64,000 nt of DNA, taken from positions 1-64,000 of the forward strand of contig JBFWSW010000005.1 in assembly GCA_050248155.1 (NCBI GenBank), written 5' to 3'. Within the stretch, counting starts at the first letter, position 1; the number at the start of each line of letters is the position of its first letter. Shown in pieces: positions 1 to 7,889 of the stretch. The notes beneath the pieces were generated by a model, which saw only the letters and a program-made list of their open reading frames with translations, was not told where the DNA came from and did not search any database. A program made the position numbers and the translations under genes. The stretch comes from VFMC01 sp050248155. GTDB taxonomy: Bacteria; Actinomycetota; Acidimicrobiia; Acidimicrobiales; Ilumatobacteraceae.

Positions 1-1047
1 ATCGCCGGATCGGGCATGGTCGTCGGCTTCGTCAGCCAGTTGCTGCTCGCACCGCTCGCCGACCGGGGTCATTCGAAGGCGCTGCTGCTCGGTGGGCTCG
101 CGATCGCAGTCGTCGGCAGCTTGTTGTTCGCCGGGTCGTCGTCGCTCGCGGGCTTCGTCCTCGCCCGCGGCGTGGTGGGCATGTCGAACGGCCTGTTCAT
201 CCCGTCGGCCCGGGCCATCGCCGCCAGCATGTCCGACGACAACGTCGCCGAGCGGCTGGGCACGCTCGGCGGTGTCGAGCTCGCCGGCTTCGTCACCGGA
301 CCGGTCATCGGCGGCATCCTCGTCGGGCCCTTCGGCGTGCGCTGGCCGTTCCTCGCGTGCGGCGCGATCGCGCTGGCGGCCGGTCTGTTGCTGATGCCTC
401 GCTCGCTGCCCGCGCCACCGATCGCCGAGCGCGCCCATCGGCTCGGGCTCGACCTGCTGCGCTTGCGCGACATGCAGGCAGGTGTGCTGCTGAACGTCGC
501 GCTGTTCTTCCCGGTCGGCCTGTACGACGCGATCCTCGATCGGTACATGACCGATCGGGGCGCGAGCAACGTCCTGATCGGGATCAGCTTCACGATGTAC
601 GGCATCCCCTTCGCGCTGCTCGCGACGCGCGGCGGTCGGCTGGCCGATCGTCGCGGGGCCTTCCGGCTGAGCCTCGTCGCGATCGCGCTGGTGGCACCGC
701 TGACCGCGCTCTACGGGTTCCTCACGGTGCCGATCATCATCATGTGCGGCTTCTTCGTCGAAGGTGCGGTGCAGGCGATGGGTGTGCCCGCTTCGCAAGC
801 CGTCGTCGCCGCCGCGGCGCCGTACGGCCGCGCCTCGGCAGCCCAGGGTCTGGCAGGTTCACTGAACCTGCTCGCCGCGGCCGTGTCGGCGTTCGCGGGC
901 CCGGTCGTCTACGAACGGTGGGGACCGGAGGCTGCCTTCACGGCAGCGGGAGCGGTGGTGCTGGTCTGCGCTGTGCTCGCTGTCGCCCGGCGAGGACCGA
1001 CGGTCGTGCCGACACCTTTGCCGGCCGAGACCGGGACGCTCAGCTGA
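1..1047 (+). CDS. MFS transporter, N-terminus cut by window edge
   Basis: The frame is open at the left edge, so the start lies outside; 348 residues are visible. The protein is a run of hydrophobic segments with short polar loops, consistent with about eleven of the twelve helices of a major facilitator superfamily permease. The loop after the first visible helix reads PLADRGHSK, matching the MFS loop 2-3 position, and a second equivalent loop (GGRLADRRGAF) appears in the C-terminal half, as expected from the internal duplication of the family. Substrate cannot be told; drug or metabolite efflux is typical of this subgroup. It converges on the thiolase gene with an 8-bp overlap, leaving no room for a terminator. 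Confidence 0.85.
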   Translation: MAGSGMVVGFVSQLLLAPLADRGHSKALLLGGLAIAVVGSLLFAGSSSLAGFVLARGVVGMSNGLFIPSARAIAASMSDDNVAERLGTLGGVELAGFVTGPVIGGILVGPFGVRWPFLACGAIALAAGLLLMPRSLPAPPIAERAHRLGLDLLRLRDMQAGVLLNVALFFPVGLYDAILDRYMTDRGASNVLIGISFTMYGIPFALLATRGGRLADRRGAFRLSLVAIALVAPLTALYGFLTVPIIIMCGFFVEGAVQAMGVPASQAVVAAAAPYGRASAAQGLAGSLNLLAAAVSAFAGPVVYERWGPEAAFTAAGAVVLVCAVLAVARRGPTVVPTPLPAETGTLS

Positions 1048-2242
1048 GCCGTTCGACGATCATGGCCATGCCCTGACCGCCACCGACGCACATGCTCTCG
1101 AGCCCGTAGGTCTTGTCCTCGAACTGCAGGCCGTTGATCAGCGTCGTCATGATGCGCGCGCCGGTCATGCCGAACGGGTGACCGAGCGCGATCGCGCCAC
1201 CGTGGACGTTGAGCTTCTCCATCGGGATGCCGAGGTGCTTGGCCGACGGGATGACCTGCGCGGCGAAGGCCTCGTTGATCTCGACGAGGTCGATCTGGTC
1301 GATCGTCATGCCGGCACGTGCCAGCGCCTGCCGGCAGGCCTCGATCGGGCCGAGCCCCATGATCTCGGGGTTCAGTCCCGACACGCCGGTCGACACGATG
1401 CGGGCGAGCGGCGTGATGCCGAGCTGCTTGGCCTTGGTGTCGCTCATCACCATGACGGCTGCTGCGCCGTCGTTGAGCGGGCACGCGTTGCCGGCGGTGA
1501 TCGTGCCGTCGGGGCGGAACACCGGCTTGAGCTGGCTGACCGTCTCGTAGTTCGTGCCTGCGCGCGGACCGTCGTCCTTCGCGACCACGGTGCCGTCGGG
1601 AAGCGTGAGCGGCGTGATCTCGCGCTCGAAGAAGCCCTTGTCGATGAACTCGCAGGCGAGGTTCTGCGAGCGAACGCCGAAGCGGTCCATCTCCTCGCGG
1701 GTCACGCCCTCGGCCTCGACCACGTTCTCGGCCGTCTGGCCCATGGCGATGTAGATGTCGGGCAGGCCCTCGGGAGGGGTCCACGTGCCCTGGCCGCCCT
1801 GCGCGCGAGCCTTCGTCCGCTCGCCAGGGCCCTGGAAGACCGGGTTCGGCGCGGTGTCGGACGCGCCGGCCGCGTAACGGCTGACGGTCTCGACGCCGGC
1901 GGAGATGAAGCAGTCGCCCTCCCCCGCCTTGATCGCGTGGAACGCCATGCGGATCGTCTGCAGGCTCGACGAGCAGTAGCGGTTGACGGTGACGCCAGGG
2001 ACGTCGTCGAGCCCGGCGAGCACCGACACGACGCGGGCGATGTTGAAGCCACCCTCACCCGCCGGCTGACCGATGCCCATCATCAAGTCGTCGACGTCGC
2101 CCGGACCGACCTGGGGCACCTTCTCCATCAACGCCTTGACGATCTGCGTGCTCATGTCGTCGGGCCGCAGCGACGTGAGCGAACCCTTGTTGGCGCGCCC
2201 GATCGGGCTGCGGGCGGTGGCGACGATGACGGCTTCGGCCAT
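1040..2242 (-). CDS. acetyl-CoA C-acyltransferase (thiolase)
   Basis: A 400-residue thiolase, the usual length for the family, catalysing reversible thiolytic cleavage or condensation of acyl-CoA in the cytosol. The nucleophilic cysteine is in NRYCSSSLQT (C90), the GGAIALGHPFGMTGAR motif carries the catalytic histidine (about H355), and the second cysteine is in CVGGGQG (about C385). GNACPLNDGA is also typical. The ATG start has a GGAAGG ribosome-binding site about 10 nt upstream. It lies just downstream of the broken PIG-L gene on the same strand. Degradative (beta-oxidation, FadA-like) versus biosynthetic (AtoB-like) use cannot be separated from sequence alone; an acyl-CoA dehydrogenase and SDR near 20 kb show that fatty-acid type metabolism is present. 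Confidence 0.95.
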   Translation of the reverse strand: MAEAVIVATARSPIGRANKGSLTSLRPDDMSTQIVKALMEKVPQVGPGDVDDLMMGIGQPAGEGGFNIARVVSVLAGLDDVPGVTVNRYCSSSLQTIRMAFHAIKAGEGDCFISAGVETVSRYAAGASDTAPNPVFQGPGERTKARAQGGQGTWTPPEGLPDIYIAMGQTAENVVEAEGVTREEMDRFGVRSQNLACEFIDKGFFEREITPLTLPDGTVVAKDDGPRAGTNYETVSQLKPVFRPDGTITAGNACPLNDGAAAVMVMSDTKAKQLGITPLARIVSTGVSGLNPEIMGLGPIEACRQALARAGMTIDQIDLVEINEAFAAQVIPSAKHLGIPMEKLNVHGGAIALGHPFGMTGARIMTTLINGLQFEDKTYGLESMCVGGGQGMAMIVERLS

Positions 2243-2296
2243 GGTTGATCGATCCCTTCCGGTGTCTTGACCTGCGGGTCAAGTGATGCGCGCAGG

Positions 2297-3003
2297 CTAG
2301 CGGGTGTCGACGACTTGGAACGCTTCCGCGAAGCGCCCCTCGCCGAGCCCGAACGTCGAGGCGGTGAGCTGCATCCACGCCCGTACCCGCTCCTCGGTGG
2401 TCGCCGGATCGACGTGCTGGCTCTCGTGGCACATGAGCGCGCGGAGCTTGCGCTCGACGTGATCGGTGACGTCGACCGCATCGGACCGACCATCACCCAC
2501 ACCTCCGGCACCGCCCAAGGATCGAGGCCCTCCAGCAGGAGCTCGGGATGGGCGAACGGGTTGCGGGCGTCGGGATAGACCGCGTCGATCGTGGCCTCGC
2601 CGGCAGCGCGGTGGTCGGGGTGGCTGCCGTAGACGCGTGCGAGATCGCGGATGGGTGACTGCGAGATGACGACCTGTGGACGCACCTGACGAATCACCCG
2701 GCTCACGTCTCGGCGCAAGTTCAGGTCGGCGACGACACGCCCGTCGCTGTGGCCGAGGAAGTAGAGCGACTCCACGCCGACCTCCTTCGCAGCGCGGGTC
2801 TGCTCGGCCCGCCGGATCTCGGCCATCTGCGGCCGAGGGATGGTGAGGTCGAACCCGCCCGCGTCGCCGTCGGTGACCAGGCAGTAGGTGACCTCCACCC
2901 CGGCAGCAGTGAGCGTCGCGACCGTGCCGGCAGCGGCGAAGTCGACGTCATCGGGATGCGCGGTGACGACCAGCGCCCGCTCGATCTCGGTCGGTTGCAG
3001 CAC
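2297..3003 (-). pseudogene. PIG-L family deacetylase, frameshifted
   Basis: The N-terminal part begins with the LmbE/PIG-L zinc motif AHPDD (residues 15-19) followed by TDGDAGG and YGSHPDHRAAG, the second zinc histidine motif; this family removes N-acetyl groups from glycoside substrates (MshB-like). The reading frame is intact to about position 2485 (…PEVWVMVG). The expected C-terminal helix, DVTDHVERKLRALMCHESQ, continues in a different frame to a stop at 2297. Restoring one base near 2475-2490 would give a protein of about 236 residues, the normal family length. As written, the first frame instead runs on into the thiolase start. Either a true inactivating deletion or a one-base assembly error. 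Confidence 0.8.
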
Positions 3004-3107
3004 GCAACCAGCCTACGGGCGGGTCCGTGGTGTCAGCGATGGCAGGGGGTCGACCACCCCCCACCGCCCGCCCACTCCTGGATGAGAACCGGACCCGATG
3101 GCGAAGC

Positions 3108-3113
3108 TAGGAT
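3108..3113 (+). promoter_or_regulatory. putative -10 element (TAGGAT) of secreted repeat protein
   Basis: TAGGAT fits the actinobacterial TANNNT -10 pattern and would give a leader of about 25 nt containing the AAGGGG ribosome-binding site of the gene starting at 3145. No clear -35 is visible. Confidence 0.35.
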
Positions 3114-3144
3114 CGCGAACGTTCGGCGGAACGAAGGGGCGGAC

Positions 3145-5541
3145 ATGAGCAGGACTTCACGAGCATCGCTCGGCGTTCGGTTGACGGCGATCGCGGCGGT
3201 GCTCGCGGCGTCGGTCGCCGTCGTCGCTCAGATTTCGGATCGGGCCGAGGCGGCAACCCCAGCGAGCGCATCGGCATTCACACCGATCACCCCACAGCGC
3301 CTCGTCGACACACGGATCGGACTCGGGGTACCACTGCAACGCCTCCAGACCGCCACGTCGATGGACGTGCAGGTGACCGGCCGGCTCGGAATCCCGTCGA
3401 ATGCGACTGCGGTCGTCGCGAACGTCACTGCAGTCGATGCGTCGGGGCCCGGATATCTGCAGGTGCTGCCGACCGGGCGTGCCGCGTTCGGGTCGTCGTC
3501 GACGCTGAACGTCGACCTCGTCGGCCAGACCATCCCCAACGCGACCTTTGCGCCGCTGGGCGACGGTGGGCGACTCACGGTGTACGCGATCTTCACGACC
3601 GACGTGGTCGTCGACATCTTCGGCTACTTCACGCCTGCAGCGACGTCGTCTGCCGGACGACTGGTTCCGCTGACTCCGCAGCGAATCCTCGACACACGGG
3701 TCGGGCTCGGATGGACTCCGCCGACACCACCCGCGGCGCCGACGTCCCCGGGTCCCAGCTCGCCGCCCGGCAATCCCGGCGACGCAAAGGACTGCGGTGA
3801 TTTCGCGACCTACCAGGATTCCAAAGCGTGGTTCGACACGTACTTCCCGTTCTACGGCGACGTCGCGAACCTCGACAGCGATGACGACGGCATCCCTTGC
3901 GAGACGTTGCCCGGACATCCGAACGTCTTTCGGACGCACGCCGTCGGCGCCGCCACCGTCATCAGCCTGCAGGTCGCCGGGCGCGGTGGTGTACCGACGT
4001 CGGGCGTGTCCGCCGTGGTGATGAACGTGACCGCCGTCGAGCCGTTCGGTCCGGGCTTCGTGCAGGTCGCGCCCACGCCAGTTGTCGCCGGCACCTCCTC
4101 GAACCTCAACACTGCACCCGGGCGCACGACGGCCAACTTGGTGGTGGTCCCGCTTGGCCCCGGCGGCACCGTCGACCTGTACACGACCAGCCCCGCAGAC
4201 CTCCTGGCAGACGTCGTCGGCTACTTCACGGACGCGAGCGCGCCGATCTCGAGCGTCGGCTTGTTCGTGCCGATCAGTCCTGATCGCCAACTCGACTCCC
4301 GACCGGGCGCGGCCGGCCCACTGCCGATCGGCACGATCACGACCATCGACGTGAACGACGTCGCCAACGGCGCGATCGCCATCGCCGGCAACCTCACTGC
4401 CGTCGGCCCGGTGCAGCCCGGCTACCTCCAGGTTGCTGCCCCGCCCATCGCGCCTGGCACCTCGTCGAACCTGAACGTGGCGTACGCAGGCCAGACGGTG
4501 GCCAATGCGATCGTCTCGCCGGCCGCCGGTGGGCTCGTCCAGCTGTTCAACCAGACCTCGACACACGAACTGCTCGACGTCACCGGTTGGTTCACCTCTG
4601 CGGTTGCGAGCGACCCGCCCGTGCCGACCACGCAGCCTCCGACCACGCAGCCTCCGACCACTCCGGCACCAACGACGCCCACCACGCCACCTCCACCGCT
4701 TGGACCCGACGGGAAGATCGCATTCACCCGCCAGAACCAGATCTACACCATCAACCCCGACGGGACTGGCGAGGTGAAGCTCACCTCGGGCGACAAGAAC
4801 TACACCCCACGTTGGTCGCCCGACGGCAGCATGATCGCCTACATCCACGAGGTCGGAGGTGCCCGGAACATCTGGGTCATGAACGCGGACGGCAGCAACA
4901 AGCGAAAGGTGAGCACCACCGCGACTGCCTATGGAGCGGCATGGTCGCCGGACGGTCTCTGGTTGGCCTATCCCGAGCAGGAAGACGGCACGCTTGCCTA
5001 CCTCGTTCGCACCCGCGTGTATCCGCCGTACGAATGGCCCGAGTACTACTACGGCTTTGTGACGGGCGCGCCGGAGGAACGCGATCTCATCAGCGTGTCA
5101 GGCACACCGGTCTGGTCTCCGGACGGTCTGCGCCTCAGCTTCTACACACAAGCTCTCCCCTTCAATGCCGATCACTTCATCGCCACGTACGACATTCGGT
5201 CAGAGCAACTGTCGATGGTGGCGGCCGCCGGCTCGGGCGCTGCGGGGCCGGGCGCGGTCTATCAACCGGCTTACTCACCTAATGGCGCTCTCATGGCGTT
5301 CGTACGAACGGACGACGACGCCGTGCCAGTGATCAAGATGGTCGCGCTCGCTACGGGCTCGCTCGAGTTCGACACGCAACCACAAGACGAGCAGCCAGTC
5401 TTCGCGCCTTCAGGAACGAAGCTCGCGTTGATGAACGACTCGTCGGGCTCACCAACCATCTACATCGTGAACACCGACGGCACGGGTCGAGCACCTCTGA
5501 CAACCGGTTATGAACCCAGCTGGCAGCGAATCGCCGCCTGA
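3145..5541 (+). CDS. secreted protein: three DTR/GYF repeats, excalibur insert, TolB-like propeller
   Basis: 798 residues. The ATG at 3145 follows AAGGGGC and gives a clear Sec signal peptide (basic N-terminus, hydrophobic 11-30, cleavage after AEA, 34-36). Three related beta-rich repeats of about 115 residues follow (45-163, 172-363 and 373-484); each opens with a PQRLVDTR-like motif, contains NVTAV…GYLQV…SSNLN and ends D(V/I)xGYF or GWF. Repeat 2 is interrupted by a Pro-rich loop and an excalibur calcium-binding-like domain (213-255, DSDDDGIPCE). A PTTQPPTT linker (493-518) leads to a TolB/PD40 beta-propeller (520-798; WSPDG repeats, INPDGTG, MNADGSN). Probably cell-surface or extracellular; ligand unknown. 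The same repeat family occurs in the gene at 9955-12582. Confidence 0.85.
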   Translation: MSRTSRASLGVRLTAIAAVLAASVAVVAQISDRAEAATPASASAFTPITPQRLVDTRIGLGVPLQRLQTATSMDVQVTGRLGIPSNATAVVANVTAVDASGPGYLQVLPTGRAAFGSSSTLNVDLVGQTIPNATFAPLGDGGRLTVYAIFTTDVVVDIFGYFTPAATSSAGRLVPLTPQRILDTRVGLGWTPPTPPAAPTSPGPSSPPGNPGDAKDCGDFATYQDSKAWFDTYFPFYGDVANLDSDDDGIPCETLPGHPNVFRTHAVGAATVISLQVAGRGGVPTSGVSAVVMNVTAVEPFGPGFVQVAPTPVVAGTSSNLNTAPGRTTANLVVVPLGPGGTVDLYTTSPADLLADVVGYFTDASAPISSVGLFVPISPDRQLDSRPGAAGPLPIGTITTIDVNDVANGAIAIAGNLTAVGPVQPGYLQVAAPPIAPGTSSNLNVAYAGQTVANAIVSPAAGGLVQLFNQTSTHELLDVTGWFTSAVASDPPVPTTQPPTTQPPTTPAPTTPTTPPPPLGPDGKIAFTRQNQIYTINPDGTGEVKLTSGDKNYTPRWSPDGSMIAYIHEVGGARNIWVMNADGSNKRKVSTTATAYGAAWSPDGLWLAYPEQEDGTLAYLVRTRVYPPYEWPEYYYGFVTGAPEERDLISVSGTPVWSPDGLRLSFYTQALPFNADHFIATYDIRSEQLSMVAAAGSGAAGPGAVYQPAYSPNGALMAFVRTDDDAVPVIKMVALATGSLEFDTQPQDEQPVFAPSGTKLALMNDSSGSPTIYIVNTDGTGRAPLTTGYEPSWQRIAA

Positions 5542-5589
5542 CACGGCGTCATCTGATACCACGGCTCTCGTCCGACAGACGACTCTCGT

Positions 5590-5595
5590 TACGAT
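5590..5595 (+). promoter_or_regulatory. -10 element of leaderless P450 gene
   Basis: TACGAT lies exactly 6 nt before the ATG at 5602, and no Shine-Dalgarno sequence precedes the start; this geometry predicts transcription beginning at or next to the start codon. Confidence 0.5.
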
Positions 5596-5601
5596 CCGGG
5601 C

Positions 5602-6879
5602 ATGTCGGATGTGATGAGTCCACTGGTCGACACGAGCGTGGAGGTGGGGTCGTTCAACCTCTCCGACCCCGAGTTCTGGCTCGAACCACGCGAGCGCCGC
5701 GAGGGCGCCTTCCATGCGCTGCGGCTGCTCGACCACCTCGTGTTCTCCGAGGAGTGGGACTTCCCCGACTCGCCGTTCCCCAAGGGCCCGGGCTACTGGT
5801 CGCTGGTGCGGCACGAGGACGTGTGGCATGCCAGCCGCAACCCGCACCTGTTCATCAGCGGGCAGGGCAGCAACATCGCCGACCTGCCGGCCGAGATGAA
5901 CGAGTTCTTCGGCTCGATGATCAACATGGACGACCCGCGGCACTTCCGCCTGCGGTCGATCGTGTCGAAGGGCTTCACGCCGAAGGAGATCAGTCGTGTC
6001 GAGGAGTACGTCAAGCAGAAGTCGAAGGCGATCGTCGACCGCCTGCTCGAGCGGTTCCCCGAGGGCGAGTGCGACTTCGTGGCGGAGGTCGCGGCGCTGC
6101 TGCCACTGCAGATCATCTGCGAGATGATGGGCATCCCCGAGAGCGACGAGCAGCAGGTGTTCACGTGGACGAACACCATCCTCGGCGCCGGCGACCCCGA
6201 CTACGGCGGCACGCTCGAGGTGCTGATGGCCCACGCGCTCGAGATGTTCACGTATGCGCAGGCGCTCGGAGAAGACCGTCTCGCCAACCCGCGCGACGAC
6301 CTCACCAGCGTGATGATGCACGCCGAGGTCGACGGCGAGCGCCTGTCGGCACAGGAGTTCGGCTCGTTCTTCATCCTCCTCGCCGTGGCCGGCAACGAGA
6401 CCACGCGCAACGCGATCAGCCACGGCATGCGCGCGCTCACGCTGTACCCCGATCAACGCAAGATCTGGTTCGACGACTTCGACGCGCACTCCAAGACCGC
6501 TGTCGAGGAGATCGTGCGTTGGGCCACGCCGGTCATCCACTTCCGCCGCACCGCCACCGAGGACGTCGTCATCAACAACACCAAGGTCGCTGCTGGTCAG
6601 AAGGTCGTGCTGTGGTACTGCTCGGCCAACCGCGACGAGACGGTGTGGGCCAACCCGTACGAGTTCGACGTGCGCCGCCCGCTGCAGCCGCAGCAGACCG
6701 GCTTCGGCGCAGGTGGCCCGCACTTCTGCCTCGGCGCCAACCTCGCCCGCCGCGAGATCACGGTCGCCTTCGACGAGATCCGCCGGCGCCTGCCGAACCT
6801 GCAGATCACCGGCGAGCCAGCGTGGCTGCAGAGCAACTTCATCAACGGCATCAAGCGCCTGCCCTGCGCGTGGAAGTGA
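5602..6879 (+). CDS. cytochrome P450 monooxygenase
   Basis: 425 residues, soluble bacterial P450 size, no membrane anchor. The haem-binding loop is FGAGGPHFCLG with ligand cysteine about C376; the I-helix oxygen-activation motif is AGNETTRN (about 263-270); the K-helix ExxR is EEIVR (about 302-306). The HFRLRSIVSKGFTP and FRRTATED segments resemble actinobacterial CYP125/CYP142/CYP124-type enzymes, which hydroxylate sterol side chains or branched fatty acids; the substrate is an inference. No ferredoxin or reductase gene is adjacent, so electrons must come from elsewhere. It is monocistronic and converges on an SGNH hydrolase gene. Confidence 0.95.
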   Translation: MSDVMSPLVDTSVEVGSFNLSDPEFWLEPRERREGAFHALRLLDHLVFSEEWDFPDSPFPKGPGYWSLVRHEDVWHASRNPHLFISGQGSNIADLPAEMNEFFGSMINMDDPRHFRLRSIVSKGFTPKEISRVEEYVKQKSKAIVDRLLERFPEGECDFVAEVAALLPLQIICEMMGIPESDEQQVFTWTNTILGAGDPDYGGTLEVLMAHALEMFTYAQALGEDRLANPRDDLTSVMMHAEVDGERLSAQEFGSFFILLAVAGNETTRNAISHGMRALTLYPDQRKIWFDDFDAHSKTAVEEIVRWATPVIHFRRTATEDVVINNTKVAAGQKVVLWYCSANRDETVWANPYEFDVRRPLQPQQTGFGAGGPHFCLGANLARREITVAFDEIRRRLPNLQITGEPAWLQSNFINGIKRLPCAWK

Positions 6880-6900
6880 GCGTGCGCGTTCGCTGACCGA

Positions 6901-7815
6901 TCAGTCGTAGCGCTCGACGTGCTCGGTGGCCTCGGCCAGTCCGAGCGCGAAGCGGAACGCGCCGCTCGACCAGACCGGGCACGGGTTCTGCCCGGCGACC
7001 GGGCAGAAGTGCACGCCGTCGCCTCGCACGACCGTGCTCCCGTCGGCCGCGCAGTCGGTGTCGTACGGCGAGCACGGCAACCGTTCGGTGTACGTCCCGT
7101 CCGGCGCTTCGACCGCGGCCCCGGCGTCGAAGTACGACACGCCGTCGAGCCCTGCCGCGAGCGATCGGTACAGCGCGTTGATGCCCGCGACCTCGAGGTC
7201 CGCATCGAAGCTGGCCGCCCGTACGGGTTGGCCGATCAGCACGACCGGCGCACCGTCCGCCCGCGCTCGTTCCACGAGCGTCGTGACGTCGCGCCGATAC
7301 GCATCGACGAGCTCCTCGTCGGCGAGCTGACGGCCCGAGCCGTCCTCCATGCACGCCGTGAGCGAGTTGCCGGTGAAGGAGATGACGACGGTCGTGTCCG
7401 GGTCGGCCTCGAGGTCGTCGTCGAGCCAGTCGCAGGGCGCGGTGCCACCCCAGTACTTGGGCACGACCTCGGTGGGCGCGATCAGGAACTGCAGGACGGG
7501 CGCGGCCTCCTGCGCGAGTGAGTCACCGACGAGCACCAACCGGGCGGCCGGCGACCGGTCCTCGTCGTCGAAGCCGGTGTGGTCGGTGCCGGAAGCGATG
7601 CGCGCCCTCGCGTCCTCGCCCGTCGCGAGCGCGGCCGACGCGACCTCGACGTCGCCCGACGCCGTCGCAGCCCGCGGCTCGGCGGTGGATCCGTCGTGTG
7701 CGCTCCAGACCATCGCCCCGGCGATCAGCGCCGCGCAGGCGAGGGACGGCGCGCACCATCCAACCACGCTGAGCGTCCGCCATCTCACACCATGCACGGT
7801 ACGGGTGGGGTCCAT
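6901..7815 (-). CDS. membrane-anchored SGNH/GDSL hydrolase domain protein
   Basis: About 304 residues. An N-terminal hydrophobic segment (SVVGWCAPSLACAALIAGA) acts as signal anchor. The GDSL block I is VLVGDSLAQEA, block III-like N is in SFTGNSLTAC, and the C-terminal catalytic histidine is in GDGVHFCPV, so the SGNH esterase/acyltransferase set is present. Cysteine pairs (CSPYDTDC, CPVAGQNPC) suggest disulfides outside the membrane. It is transcribed away from an OafA-type acyltransferase that itself carries a C-terminal SGNH domain, so the two may act on the same envelope polymer. The start is uncertain: ATG 7815 is given, but GTG 7788 sits 7 nt after TACCGT and could be a leaderless start. 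Confidence 0.75.
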   Translation of the reverse strand: MDPTRTVHGVRWRTLSVVGWCAPSLACAALIAGAMVWSAHDGSTAEPRAATASGDVEVASAALATGEDARARIASGTDHTGFDDEDRSPAARLVLVGDSLAQEAAPVLQFLIAPTEVVPKYWGGTAPCDWLDDDLEADPDTTVVISFTGNSLTACMEDGSGRQLADEELVDAYRRDVTTLVERARADGAPVVLIGQPVRAASFDADLEVAGINALYRSLAAGLDGVSYFDAGAAVEAPDGTYTERLPCSPYDTDCAADGSTVVRGDGVHFCPVAGQNPCPVWSSGAFRFALGLAEATEHVERYD

Positions 7816-7876
7816 CGACGCACAGGGGCTTTCGTCAAGACTTGGTCCAACTGGCCACGCAGCGCACCCGTACTGG

Positions 7877-7882
7877 TAGCTT
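7877..7882 (+). promoter_or_regulatory. -10 element of leaderless acyltransferase gene
   Basis: TAGCTT is followed by 7 nt and then the GTG start at 7890; no ribosome-binding site is present. Confidence 0.4.
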
Positions 7883-7889
7883 CCGCCCG

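Noticed and set aside
3116..3125. CGAACGTTCG as an SOS box
   Set aside because: The four central bases are missing; LexA boxes need CGAAC-N4-GTTCG.
2749..3144. Upstream extension of the secreted repeat protein frame
   Set aside because: It lies opposite the PIG-L gene, has no family features, and a signal peptide with a ribosome-binding site begins at 3145.
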